DNA from: Palaemon carinicauda
Taxonomy: Eukaryota > Arthropoda > Malacostraca > Decapoda > Palaemonidae
Length of the DNA stretch: 64,000 nt
Direction: 5' to 3'
NCBI RefSeq assembly: GCF_036898095.1
Contig: NC_090731.1
Coordinates: 142,058,105-142,122,104 of the forward strand
Part shown: one piece after another, positions 28,874 through 40,954 of the stretch
How the letters are laid out: every line of letters starts with the position of its first letter
Numbering within the stretch: the first letter of the stretch is position 1
The notes under the pieces: model-generated
What the model saw: the letters and a program-made list of their open reading frames with translations, nothing else
Databases searched by the model: none
What the model was told of the DNA's origin: nothing
Program-made: the position numbers and the translations under genes

Positions 28874-29339
28874 AGTATGTAGATAGTTTTGCAATTAGAA
28901 ATCTGAGGTATATTGGTGAAGAGTAACTGAATGGATAGTCAAATGTATCAAGTGCACCTGGGCGAGGAAAATTCACAAGGAATAACCTAGAAAAAGAATT
29001 TTTCATCTGTGTAAATGAAAATAGAGAAGATAGTAAATTTAGTTTGAACTTGATATTACAAGTTCAAACAATCCACACACTCTGGAATCTTACTTGCTAA
29101 CAAATAGTTTCTTCAATACAAAATTTTTACCTTCGTAATCTTATAAATGAACTCTTGTAAAGGAAGGATGTTTAAGAGAAAGAATAATTCTCAAACTCAC
29201 ATTTTTTTTCTAATTAAAAATACGAATAATATCCCAAAAACATACTTTAAAACTAGTAAACGAAATTACCAAAACTAACTTGACATAAACGGAATGCACA
29301 CATACTTTCATACATACATATATACATACATACATACGT
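28874..29339. other. No gene seen
   Basis: Sequence beyond the right satellite edge; AT-rich, nothing recognised. Confidence 0.5.
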
Positions 29340-29464
<125 letters not shown>

Positions 29465-30285
29465 CACCGTCACGCATACTAAAATTGGACAGTTAACCTA
29501 CACTTTCTTCCAGTTTCATCGGTCGACTGCAGCAGTCAAATATGCTTTCTAACGTGGTCCGTGTCGGTGTCATGCGCATCAACATCCTCCAAGAACAATC
29601 CAAATCCGCAATTGCTAATAGAACAAAAGTTGTCATTATCCAAATAAATATAATACCAAAATAGTCCAAAGCCGTAATCCGTTCTAGTTTTAAAAGTTCG
29701 ACAATCAATATAAAATTATTTAAAAAAGAGGAGGTCCGATCTACAAATTAATAAAAAAACTCGCAAACATTCCATGCTAACTAAACTATCACACTATAAT
29801 CACATTAAATAAATATGAATAACCGAATGTATTATTCACAACCACAAGGATAGATTAATATTGAAAAATGAATAAATATACATCTAGAACTACTGTATTA
29901 TATAAATGCAAGTATTCAAAAACTCACATCATTCTGTAGTGGAAAAAAAAAACAGTCGTAAGACATTTGCTACCGTCCTCAACTATCTAAATAATTAACC
30001 AACCAAACAAACCATCATTTATACCAACAGTCTTACTCGCTACAGTCATTATGCTAACTACCTCTTTCTCTTACACGTTCTCCCGCTTGTGTTCTGAAGG
30101 ATTTGGCAAACCAAAGCCAAATGTAAATGTCAAAAAAAAAAAAAAAATCGATCCTTCACATTCTTCCTAGCTTACTTTGCCAAAACGTTCCACATAAACA
30201 CCCACCTGACTGTCTTCATTACATATTCATAATTGAGAAAAGGATCTTTTCTTCCAGTAACTTGGCCTTATATACTTTCTCCTTT
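29465..30285. other. No gene seen
   Basis: AT-rich sequence; the minus frame at 29493-29708 has no recognised domain. Confidence 0.5.
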
Positions 30286-30287
30286 AC

Positions 30288-30306
30288 ACACACACACACA
30301 CACATA

Positions 30307-30386
<80 letters not shown>
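30288..30386. repeat. (CA)n(TG)n(TA)n compound microsatellite
   Basis: CA (30288-30304) meets TG (30306-30317) to form a perfect CA/TG palindrome, followed by TA to about 30385. Confidence 0.97.
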
Positions 30387-30387
<1 letters not shown>

Positions 30388-30434
30388 GCCTACATACACA
30401 CATATACGCACTGTCACCTACAGTACATCAACTG

Positions 30435-30668
30435 TTAAAAATTTGCCATAAAAAACGGTAAAAATCCTGGAATAAATGATGCCAGGAATTTACCATTTTA
30501 AAAACGGACATATTAACTTTAAGGGGTGATATTACGGTCACCAACCCGTAAAAGATAATAACAAAGTAGGATAGAAATTACGGTCGCATATATTTTACTG
30601 AAATACGGCTGAAAACCGCATATTTTTACAGATAATTTCCGATTAAGATTACGGGGTTTTTTATGTGT
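30435..30668. repeat. Possible dispersed repeat rich in CGGTAAA / TTTACCG-type motifs
   Basis: About 230 bp with many short related words (ACGGTAAAA, TACGGTC twice, GAATTTACC, TTACGGGG) and a compositional break from its flanks. I think it is a non-coding mobile element, but no terminal repeat or target duplication is clear. Confidence 0.35.
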
Positions 30669-30689
30669 AGACTGAAATGCCTAAAAAAG

Positions 30690-31465
30690 ACAGCACTGTG
30701 CCTTACTCCGTAGACCGACAGTATACACTCATCCATTCTAAGGAGCATTCAATGACACTTAACGTTTCCGTTCTTGGTCGTGGTGATATCCATCAACATC
30801 AATATTTCAAATTCTAAGTCCTTTCTTCAATCCAATGTCAGGATCTGCATTCACAAGAGGAGGAGGGAGAAGGAGCTGTCCTCAATCAGAAGAGGTGGTG
30901 AAAGGAAAGGAGGAATTGCGATCTGCAAATGAAAATGTTGACGGATCACTCTGACCAGGAACTGAAATGAAAAGTAGCTCTGAATATTCTGGAGAATTGA
31001 CGTGAGTATACCGTCAGCGGGTGGAACTGTGTCATATTGCTGTGTTTTTATACGTGCCATTGCAGTGTGGGTGGCGGTGTCTTTAATCCATATAGTATAT
31101 ACATAGTCATATTTATTATTTTTGTATGATAATTCGTAGTCTGGTTTGGGTTGTTTCATATGTTGTTAATTATAAATTTAGTTTCAAGTCGTTTGTTCCA
31201 AAGTGCTCTTTTTTTTATTTCAGTGTTAAGAAATATCGGTTAGGGGTCAATTTAAATGTCCTGTTCAAGAGATTAGTTGCCGTTACAAAGTCAGGGGAAG
31301 GTTTGCATTGTAGAGAATATCTGTCAGTAAGAAAGATTCAAGGGTGTAGGGTATGTTTGCAAAGTTTATAATATATAAGATTATCAATATGAAGCAAACA
31401 TGGACCTAGAGGTTTTTGATGATACGAAATCTTATGTTTGAATTAAGATTGGCCAGTGTCTGATT
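30690..31465. other. No confident gene
   Basis: Frames at 30851-31159 (minus) and 31126-31371 (plus) are unrecognised and lack splice or start context that would support them. Confidence 0.4.
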
Positions 31466-31469
31466 AATA

Positions 31470-31830
31470 AAGGGAAAAGTGGGTGGAGTTATGAGTGGGG
31501 ATGGGAAAAGCAAAGAAGGAACGAATCCAAATTAGTGGATATGAAAGTGGAGTAAAGGGAATGTAGAATGGTTCATGTTTGCTGATTATGCCACTTTATT
31601 TTTTTTTATTAACAAATGAGAAATGTAGAGATAACAGATGAGAAATGTAGAAATTTGGTAAGAGTATGAAAGTGGAAAATTTGATATAGCCAATAAAAGT
31701 AATATTATATAGGTAAATGGGGGCTAAGAAGAAAACTATAGTAGTCTGTCTGAAGTTACCGGGAAATGAGTTGATGTTTACAGGTGTTTGAGTGTTGAAG
31801 GGAATGATTTCTATTCAGTAACAATATAGG
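31470..31830 (+). pseudogene. Decayed reverse transcriptase fragment
   Basis: The + strand reads ...NVEWFMFADYATLFF, a degenerate form of the RT catalytic block (F/Y-A-D-D), and later pieces resemble the region after it. Heavily broken. Clade not assignable. Confidence 0.45.
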
Positions 31831-31834
31831 TTCG

Positions 31835-32010
31835 TCCATAACCCTTATTTGTTGTCTCAACATTTTCATTGAACATTATTTTAGTTTCACTCATATTGAT
31901 TTTCAGTCCTACATTTTTTCTGTTTTCTCTATTCAAATCTTCTATCATCTTGTATAATTCCTCTCATGATTCAATAACAGAACTATGAAAGTTACAATTA
32001 AAAGGTATCA
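31835..32010 (-). pseudogene. Decayed RTE-like reverse transcriptase fragment
   Basis: The minus strand reads EELYKMIEDLNRENRKNVGL then KINMSETKIMFNENVE, matching the segment after the RT catalytic site in RTE-type LINEs (GLKMN..KTK.M.N). It lies in the opposite orientation to the fragment at 31470. Confidence 0.55.
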
Positions 32011-32557
32011 GGATCTCCCTAAAGATTTTAGGAATCATGACTGGCTGTTAACAGTTGAGCCAACTCTTTTCCATAGAAGTGGAGTGTGTATGCATAATGT
32101 ATATATAAAAGGAAAAGCTTGCATTTTTTAGATGACCTATTTGCTTAGTATAAATGAAGTGAGAATTCTTGGAACGCTAAGAAAGACAGAGACATCCCAA
32201 TGAAGCAGCATTTAATTCAACAGCTTAGTAAAAATGCACTGTAATTCAGAAGTGTTGTGTAAAATTAGGAAAGTTAAAATGATAAAGCACTGAATGAATT
32301 TACTATTGATAGTATCAGAACAAAGGAATATTAGCACAATATCTAGGGGAATTAAGAGGTTGGCTGGAACATAGAGGAGGGGTGCCGTCTTTAAAAGTTG
32401 TGTCCTAGATCTCTTTAGACTGGCTGTGTCAATTATACGAAATGGTACTTTTGAAGATATCCGTACAGGAGGCTCACCTTTTATTCAGTAGTGACTTTCT
32501 GTTCTTTTTTTCTCAGGATCTACATGAAATTTGAAGTTATTAGTCGTGGTTTATATT

Positions 32558-32657
<100 letters not shown>

Positions 32658-32725
32658 GTTCATATATATGTGAGCGTATATGCGTGAACGTATGTACTTA
32701 TGTAGATAAATAAATCGATATATGA

Positions 32726-32728
<3 letters not shown>

Positions 32729-32768
<40 letters not shown>
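32729..32768. repeat. (GA)n microsatellite
   Basis: About 40 bp of GA. Confidence 0.97.
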
Positions 32769-32769
<1 letters not shown>

Positions 32770-32770
<1 letters not shown>

Positions 32771-33680
32771 TGTACGAGTTATGATAACATTACTCATTCT
32801 CATCAATATATATTCACCTATTTTTTGGGTTTTAAAATGTATAATGCTATTTGAATCTTATATTTAAATGTCTATGTATTGAGTTTGCGCTAATGTATAT
32901 CTATGTAGAATTTTGCTTAAAGATACATGTTTACAGATGAAGGGAAACGTATTAAACTTCATTTCGGCTCAATATGTTTAGGATAATTAAATAATAAATC
33001 CTCCAGACATATAAAAAGACATAATTTTTTAATGCTTCAAATAAGGAGGAGGACTAAGCGACCAAAAGGCAGCCTAAAATCTCCTCCTCCTTTATCTTGA
33101 TCATATGTCAAAGTTGGTCACGCGTAAAAATGGCCCCGCCAGAATTCATGAATTATCATTCTATCCTCAATACAAAAATGTCCAATAAAGCAGAACTTGA
33201 ATAACATTATAAATGGATGGTTTTAATTTACCAATAAGGTGTTAAAGGATGGTTAGTGGATGTTAAGTTCTTTTTTTTCTGCATAAAATGGGGCAAACAA
33301 AAAAATAATATTTAGGATGCCTTTTGACTGTGGTGACTATCAATCGCGGCCTGTAAATAATATTAGTATTAAGCAGCTTCACAGGGCAGTCAGTAGGTTT
33401 TGTACATAATTCAATATGTTGCACCTAAACATTAATAGGAGACAGTCAGAAGAGAGGAGAGATAGTAAGCTTAATACGGTATCTTTTTCTTGTATTATTC
33501 TTTTTCACAAAATGAAAAGAAAGTCATTATAAAAACCTCCAGAAGAAAATAACCAGTTATAACGCTTCTTGAGACGAACAAGTCTAGAAATAAAAGGGAG
33601 ATGGCAGCAAGATGAGAATTCCAAAACTAAAGAAGCAAACAGACATCTTACTGAACAATGAAATAGATTACAAGGTTCTG
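32770..33680. other. No gene seen; one hairpin
   Basis: Short inverted repeat AAGGAGGAGGA ... TCCTCCTCCTT at about 33044-33092. Otherwise nothing recognised. Confidence 0.5.
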
Positions 33681-34289
33681 AACTAGCTGGTCTAACATCA
33701 TTGCAGGAAAGGAAGATACTCGTTTCAAGTCACTGGAGCACATACACAACTAATTAGACATAAACAATTCCTTATTCCAGACCTGGATGTTTCTGACACC
33801 GTCATTTAATGAAATATATGTACAGTACATGATTAAAGGTCCAGTCACACATGCATGTTTAGGCCAGCCGTATTATCACGTATCAAAAAGTGCACGTATA
33901 ACGTCAGTACAACGCAGTTCGCTGGTTCATGCAACGCAGTAATTGTGGAAACGTCCCAGCAACCTAGGACGTACCTTGCCGTATGAACGGTACCTCGTGG
34001 ATACCTGGCGGTACGGCGAGGGCCACGTATATTGTGGGCAGCTCACAATATACGTGGGTCGTCACGTATCCGTGATTGTACTTGACTATACGTTGGGCGC
34101 ACGGGAGGCCAACCTAGGGGCAACCGGAACATACGTGAACATACGTAATGTATAACGTCAGTGCTAAGGAAGCCCAACGCCATCTTCACGTATTGTGGCT
34201 GTTTCCCCGCCAAACACGCCAACCCACGCCACCGCCAGGTAGCGTTAAGGCAGCGGCGCGGCAACGTGGCTTCAGTGTGACAGAGAGAG

Positions 34290-34315
34290 CCGTACGGCTG
34301 GCCTAAACATGCATA
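34290..34315. repeat. Internal inverted repeat of the left terminal region
   Basis: TACGGCTGGCCTAAACATGCAT here is the inverse of ATGCATGTTTAGGCCAGCCGTA near 33852-33873. It stops just before the outer TIR and runs into a poly-A tract, so it looks like a second, truncated right end. Confidence 0.85.
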
Positions 34316-34415
34316 AAAAAAAAACCCTAAAACACGAAGAAACAAAGGAGCTACCAAATATAGTAAAACCAGAGCAAGTGTGAAACTTCATCCCGATAAT
34401 AACCATTCGATTTCG

Positions 34416-34456
<41 letters not shown>

Positions 34457-34575
34457 ATGCTAAGCTACAACCCTAGTTGGAAAAGCAGGATGCTATAAGC
34501 CCAGGGGCCCCAACAGGGAAAATAGCCCAGTGCGGAAAGGAAATAAGGAAAAATAAAATATTTTAAAAATAGTAG
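34416..34575 (-). mobile_element. LINE 3' end (antisense) nested in the MITE
   Basis: A (TTA)n tail at 34416-34455 followed by GCTAAGCTACAACCCTAGTT and GCAGGATGCTATAAGCCCAG, the reverse of the 3' end seen at 15.96-16.06 kb and 63.4 kb. Only the 3' end is present. Confidence 0.85.
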
Positions 34576-34671
34576 TTGGATGGTGAATGACTGTCAGGTA
34601 CCGCCCAGCACCCTTTTTATACCTGGGAGTATAGAGGAGGCATGCCTGGCACCAACCTCGCGCTGATATAC

Positions 34672-34752
34672 CTCTGACGAAAGTCTGACGTAGCTCTGAC
34701 GTTGCTCTGACGTAGCTCTTATGTAGCTCTGACGTAGCTCTGACGGCACTTG
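34672..34752. repeat. Short tandem repeat with CTCTGACGTAG core
   Basis: About six copies of an 11-13 bp word (CTCTGACGTAG and variants) inside the right half of the MITE; it produces much of the minus-strand frame at 34493-34888. Confidence 0.85.
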
Positions 34753-35300
34753 ACGTACCACCTACGTCACCATACCTAGTAAAGACGTTATGCTTGCGTG
34801 ACCCTTCACGTACTACCTGGAAGTATGTCCATACAGTAGGTCCACATAACGTATGCACAACGTAAGTACAACGCACAACGGCTGCCACTCACGCACTACG
34901 TCACACTAACGCAGTACTAACGTCATACTGACGTGCGTAGGTGCAACGTAGGTGCAACGTTGTGCGGCACAATTCAATACCTGTGTGGGCGTGGTTAAAA
35001 CGCACGTTTGGCCGCGTATGGGCATACGGGAGGACATACCAGGTGAGAACATGCATGTGTGACTGGACCTTAAGATTGTTTATGGTTCTAAATCTCCCTT
35101 GAATTCAGACCTTCTCAGACTATACAATCCACTACCTGATGCAAGGTATGAAGTTAATTCTGAGAGTCTTTCCTTATTTTCATAGAACTCAATACTACAC
35201 TGTACACAAGAAGATTCATTCTTGCTGTACCAAATCGTGGAATGATCTTCCCAATAAAAAGGATGACTTATTGGAACTTTGGAAACCTAAACTTTCTATA

Positions 35301-35655
35301 GACTTCGTTGGCAATAAATGACCATTACAAAAGGCGTCTCACATAATTTAAGTTACCTATAAACTAATAGATACACACCATAAACAAAAATTTGCATATC
35401 TAGGACTGTCACACGTACATTATTTTCGAGACTTCTCATTGTAGAAAGATGTCTACTGCCAGAAAATTACTCATATATATTCAGAAGTTTTCCCATAACT
35501 TTGATCAAAACGACCAGTTTTATAAGTCCACAGTTTGCCCTTAACATTCATCTCTCTGTCCCGTATGATATAAAAGTTGGTAGATGGACGTCAGCTTACA
35601 CAACCTCATTTCCTGATGATATCCAAGACGTCGGCAGTTCATCAAATCAAAAGTA
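35301..35655. other. No gene seen
   Basis: AT-rich sequence; nothing recognised. Confidence 0.5.
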
Positions 35656-35658
35656 CTT

Positions 35659-35739
35659 CCTTCTTCTTCTTCTTCTCCTTCTTCTTCTTCTTCTTCTTCT
35701 TCTTCTTCTTCTTCTTCTTCTTCTTCTTCTTCTTCTTCT
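35659..35739. repeat. (CTT)n microsatellite
   Basis: About 80 bp of CTT, pure in its right part. Confidence 0.97.
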
Positions 35740-35744
35740 CGTGT

Positions 35745-36554
35745 GGTTTTGAAGAGATTTTAACGGGATTTGAGGGTCTGATATAAGATTTTCTTTAGAA
35801 AAAAATCCTAGGGGGTAAAGTTAAAAGATCTGGGAAAGTTTCTTTAGAAACTTTCATTTTGAAAACTGACATTTTGATTGAGTCTGTCATCTTCAAAGCT
35901 TTCATCATGTTTACTAAATCATTAGTTTCAATGGAGGCTAACTCTTTTTCAGAAAGCAATTTTAAAGACTGTTCCAAACACTAAGAGTACGAAAATAAGT
36001 TTTTATTTATTTTTGCTATCCGTCACTCTTATTTTAATTCAAATAAACACATAACTGAAATTCCTTTTCGACTTCCAAAGGAATCATCAATACGTTGACA
36101 GGCCGAAATCATGTCTATGAACTTATACTCTTTCTTTAATTTTTCCGTCATAAGATTCCGCCGTATGTATTCATAAAAGTTATATTTGGTCTCCAAAGTC
36201 CCTCAATTTAAGCTTCATCTATTAATAAGGATGATATTATATTTCCAAATAGAAAGAAAGGTTCTTGTAAGTCAGAGAAGGGCGGCAGTGTTTAGAAGTG
36301 CAACTTTAGTGTACACTCTATGGTAAAATATGGTTATCCCTTCCTTATAGCTGACCGTTTACAAACCAAACATGGAGCATGAAACCTTGATTAAAGATAC
36401 AAGGAAACATAAGATAAGAGTACTACAGACCCTCGTTGTTGAGCTGTCACAATACGAGATCTGAACTTCCCGACATATGAAGAAGTAACTCTATTCAAAC
36501 ACCAAAAGGCGCCTCACAACTCTCTTAGTTATATTCACAAAACCACCAACTGCG
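35745..36554. other. No gene seen
   Basis: Short minus frame at 35795-35977 unrecognised; otherwise AT-rich. Confidence 0.5.
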
Positions 36555-36555
36555 G

Positions 36556-36820
36556 CTAATTTGAAACGTCCCGACTTGGCGTTCTGTTGGACTGGGGTTC
36601 GGGTCACCACACTCAAGTTCAATAGTTTCTTATAGTGTATGCAACCTCACCATCCTTGAGGGAACCTATAGGTCCACCGGCTAAGTCATCACCAGCCTGG
36701 CCCTATGGGTGGAGAAGTGCTTGGGCGCTGATCACTATGTATATATGGACAGTTTCTAGCGAATTGTCACTATGCCTTGCCTCTTGTCATTCATGAGTGG
36801 TCTTTAAACCTTTAAAAAAT
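36556..36820 (+). mobile_element. tRNA-derived SINE, copy 1
   Basis: The head has a tRNA-like region with a good pol III B box (GGGTTCGGGTC at about 36595-36605). The body shares CATCCTTGAG, AGCCTGGCCCT, GCTTGGGCGCTGATCA, TATGTATATATGG and ATGAGTGG.CTTTAAACCTT with the copy at 54434. It is 3' truncated or ends after CTTTAAACCTTT. Confidence 0.75.
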
Positions 36821-36996
36821 CCTCCGACATAATGTGCTGTTATTGTCCTTGGAGATCAAGCTGACTCGGAAGCACGCACGGGCTCTTTCTTTCATGAGCA
36901 GCTCCTCAAGTTAAGTCCATCCAACTGTGGTATTAATTCACCAGATAACATCTACTGTCATCGTCCTCTAAAATACAAATGGTATGCGTTTACTTG

Positions 36997-36998
<2 letters not shown>

Positions 36999-37077
<79 letters not shown>

Positions 37078-37124
37078 TTATCCATTTACACATATATATA
37101 TACATACATACACACGTATATACA

Positions 37125-37191
<67 letters not shown>
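36999..37191. repeat. (TA)n arrays with interruptions
   Basis: Two TA arrays (about 36999-37072 and 37125-37191) flank a spacer with ACATACACACGTATATACAGTA. Confidence 0.97.
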
Positions 37192-37197
<6 letters not shown>

Positions 37198-37219
37198 TTA
37201 GATATATGCGTGCATGCGT

Positions 37220-37281
<62 letters not shown>
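37220..37281. repeat. (GA)n microsatellite
   Basis: About 61 bp of GA. Confidence 0.97.
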
Positions 37282-37283
<2 letters not shown>

Positions 37284-37284
37284 C

Positions 37285-37955
37285 GTAGTAACGGGATTTA
37301 TGCAAATGTGTTTATTTTACCACACGATGCCATTCGTGTCACCCATTATATACTTCATACTAAATTTGAATGGAAAAGGAATAACGTTAGAGATGTATAT
37401 CTTTAACAAAACTCTTTTGGTGCTACAGAACCATACAAACATTGATGCTACAACCAAATCTGAATATGGATAGGCATCACTATATAGCGGCTTTCATTTT
37501 CCGAATATGTAAATTAGATGTACAATACTATAGGATTAATTTTTCATCAGCCATTCTGTAGAGTTGTCATATGATGATAATTATAATAACAATGATAGGT
37601 CTTCACGAAGCCCTAATGATAATAAGAGTAAAAGTAATTCACGACAGTGTTGTAAATATAACTGCCAAAATGATGAAGGTAAAATTTTAGCTTATGATGG
37701 TATGAAAATCAAAATACAAAATAGGAAGAAGAGGAGAAAGTGGAGGTGAAGTAGAAATTGAGTTGTGCAAATTATTAAGATAACTCTATTCTATTTTTTT
37801 TTCTCATATTATTCCTGTTTTCTCTTGTTCTATTCATAGTTGTTATTTCATTTATCATATTTAAAGTGCAAATTTCTGCCCATCTATCGGCAGTTTCATA
37901 CCTCGTATAAGTTCCTACACGTTCCCAAACGTTATTTCTGTAACATGTGATCTCT
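37285..37955. other. No gene seen
   Basis: Short frames only; the Asn/Ser-rich one at 37564-37749 reflects AAT/AGT-rich DNA. Confidence 0.5.
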
Positions 37956-37956
37956 A

Positions 37957-38702
37957 AAAGTACAGTCCAGTCTCATACTAATGGGTAAAAAAGTAAATTT
38001 CAGATCTCATACTAATGAGTAAAAAAGTACCGTCCAGTTCTCATTCTAATGAGTAAAAAAGTACAGTCCAGTTCTCATACTAATGAGTAAAAAAGTAAAC
38101 TCCAGTTCTCATACTAATGACTTAAAAGAACAATCCAGTTCTCTTACTAATGAGTAAAAAAATACAGTCCAGTTCTCATACTAATGAGTAAAGAGTAAAG
38201 TCCAGCTCTCATATTAATGAGTAAAAAGGTAAAATCCAGTTCTCATACCAATGAGTAAAAAAGTACAGTCCAGTTCTCATACTAATGAGTAAAAAGGTAA
38301 AATCCAGTTCACATACTAATGAGTAAAAAAGTACAGTCCAGTTCTCATACTAATGAGTAAAAAGGTAAAATCCAGTTCACATACTAATGAGTAAAAAAGT
38401 ACAGTCCAGTTCTCATACTAATGAGTAAAGAGTAAAGTCCAGCTCTCATATTAATGAGTAAAAAGGTAAAATCCAGTTCTCATACCAATGAGTAAAAAAG
38501 TACAGTCCAGTTCTCATATTAATGAGTAAAAAGGTAAAATCCAGTTCACATACTAATGAGTAAAAAAGTACAGTCCAGTTCTCATACTAATAAGTAAAAA
38601 AGTACAGTCCAGTTCTCATACTAATAAGTAAAAAAGTACAGTCCAGTTCTCATACTAATGAGTAAAAAAGTACAGTCCAGTTCTCATACCCGTGCGTAAA
38701 AA
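37957..38702 (+). repeat. 34-bp minisatellite, about 22 copies
   Basis: The unit contains CAGTTCTCATACTAATGAGT followed by AAAAAAGTACAGTC. Variant units (AAGAGTAAAG, GGTAAAATC, CACATACT, CATACCAAT) recur in fixed order with a spacing of 237 bp, so seven units form a higher-order block. No spacers separate the units. Confidence 0.97.
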
Positions 38703-39038
38703 TTTCAGTAAACACTCTCTTAGCCCTTCACATCTTTAACACGAATTCATTACCATCATCAAAGATTTCGTTGAAATTGTCCAGAAAATATTACCTTCTA
38801 ACCAGCTTCTTCCATCTTCTAGTAGATGGGAGTTCTTCGCGAGGAAGTTTTCGTCTCCTTTTGACTTAGAAAACAGAGGAGAGCCTCGATTGAATATTCT
38901 TTTGTCCCCTTTGTTGGGAGTTTCTTAGTCTCCTGACGCCGGGTATTGTCCCGAAACACTTTGCAGAGATCTGAGAGATACTCACACTGAGTGTTGTCTC
39001 TTGCTCTTCACCATTATTGACTCAATTTCGCAATTTTT

Positions 39039-39041
<3 letters not shown>

Positions 39042-39125
<84 letters not shown>
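39042..39125. repeat. (CT)n microsatellite, long
   Basis: About 84 bp of pure CT. Confidence 0.98.
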
Positions 39126-39128
<3 letters not shown>

Positions 39129-39129
39129 G

Positions 39130-39925
39130 GCCCGGGGAATTACGCTTTTTTCCTTAAAATATTTATTGTGATTTCTTACTAATTAAAGTTCTATGATATG
39201 ATACCAATTTTCATGATATGTTTTCCTTTTTTTAATACATTCAAAATTATCGTTTTAAGGAATATTTTTTTTCTAAGTGTACACGAATTCTATCAAATTA
39301 ACTCTATTATATGACATTGTTCCATGCCTAATTTTTCTTTAGCTTAGGGTGGTGCTCGGTAGTAATACCACTGAGTTAAATCAACAGACAATGATTAAAA
39401 AAACTGATTATAGGTAGACTATTGCACGAACTTATTAAGTAAATATTCATAAAACGACATATCATTCATGCTGATATTTTCACTATTATTGTGACCATTT
39501 ATTTTCTTCACAATAGCAATGCAAATATTAGCCTCATAAATAGGCAATATGTTGTTGGCCCATCTTACATAAATTCGATTCGAAAACGGGACTTCCTTTC
39601 ATGCCAATATTGTTTAATCTTGAATTGGCGTGGAATACTGAAATGACCACTGCCTAATACTGAGGTTGTTCTTTTATTTCACTAACATTTTATAACTTTC
39701 TTTGTCGTAGTATAGTGTCAATAATGATACGTACATCATGGAAAAGGTTTTATTCCTACTAAAAAATCTGAGACCATCTTCATTATCTAAAACATATTTA
39801 GCTCTAAGTATTTGATTTGATGCATCTGTGATGTCATGACTTTACTATTTTTAGTTGATCTCGTCGTTCTGCTTAATAAAAAAAATGATAGTAACCTATA
39901 TGATAAGTCAATTGTCTGGATATGT
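39130..39925. other. No gene seen
   Basis: AT-rich; nothing recognised. Confidence 0.5.
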
Positions 39926-39926
39926 A

Positions 39927-39927
<1 letters not shown>

Positions 39928-39992
<65 letters not shown>
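39928..39992. repeat. (TA)n microsatellite
   Basis: About 64 bp of TA after an ACTGTATA boundary. Confidence 0.97.
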
Positions 39993-39994
<2 letters not shown>

Positions 39995-40300
39995 GTATTG
40001 CCTGTCACGCAGAGCGTCATTTTCAAACGCATAACTACTTGTCCTCTCCCCGTCCCTCGGGTAGGGAGAAAGTAAATACTCATAACCTGATGAGAAGGGA
40101 TACGGCGAGAGGGACTGTGCATCCGGAAGCCACAATCTCCCACAAAATGTCGAAACTGCCTTGTTATAGTTAGGAAAGGGGGATGTGATTTAAAGGGTTA
40201 ATTCTAAGTGTTCGTGTGTATGTGCATATCTATCTAAATAATTAGCCGTCATTTTTGACGGGTCGCGTGTACTAATAATAGTGATAATAAACAGGAGTAG
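39995..40300. other. GC-richer block, possible dispersed repeat
   Basis: Contains CCCGTCCCTCGGGTAGGGAG and GAGAGGGACTGTGCATCCG, much richer in GC than its flanks. I suspect a repeat because it is bounded by a TA array and has no usable frame, but no terminal signature is visible. Confidence 0.3.
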
Positions 40301-40643
40301 AAAATCAGGAATCTCTATCATAGAGATGAATTTTGTGGATACGATCGTACACAGTAATACCGATCTTTTTTTCAGTTGTTAATTTATTAATCACACGCTC
40401 GCGATGAAGGCAAAAATATCATAAATGGTTCCTATGGCAACCGCTACATTCAGAATCACACTGGCTTAAGCAAAATACTCGACAAAAACTTGGCATTTTT
40501 TAGTAGTAATGTTTAATAGATGGATTATACCGTACGAGCTAATATATGCATATCCTTCTATACAAGGATAGAGTATACCACACGTTGATATGTGTACTGT
40601 CCGTTTTTCGAGTTATATACTGAATTCAGTTCGATTGTCAAAG

Positions 40644-40950
<307 letters not shown>

Positions 40951-40954
40951 CTAC

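Larger units (their letters stand above)
33837..35070. mobile_element. PIF/Harbinger-like non-autonomous element (MITE composite)
   Basis: A 1234-bp insertion with perfect 23-bp terminal inverted repeats beginning AGGTCCAGTCACACATGCAT (33837-33859 and 35048-35070), flanked by TAA on both sides (33834-33836, 35071-35073). A 3-bp TWA duplication is the PIF/Harbinger hallmark. The uninterrupted LINE copy at about 15600 supplies the empty site. Both halves are unusually rich in ACGT (CACGTAT, ATACGT, GACGTA) and CpG. No transposase is visible. Confidence 0.85.
33690..35300 (+). pseudogene. LINE RT C-terminal fragment split by a DNA transposon
   Basis: The left piece ends (...CTTATTCCAGACCTGGATG...CATGAT) and the right piece resumes at 35071 (TAAGATTGTTTATGG...). 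Joined in order they follow the 15.5-15.8 kb LINE copy, including ...FLIPDL... before the break and the SILHCTQEDSF / KSWNDLPN-like end after it. The intervening 33837-35070 is the inserted element. Confidence 0.75.

Noticed and set aside
17098..29006. Minus-strand frames of 60-121 residues with repeated SNYRI, HYFSLPF and SFSKL words
   Set aside because: They are translations of the 76-bp satellite; a period of 76 is not divisible by 3, so frames drift and stops recur.
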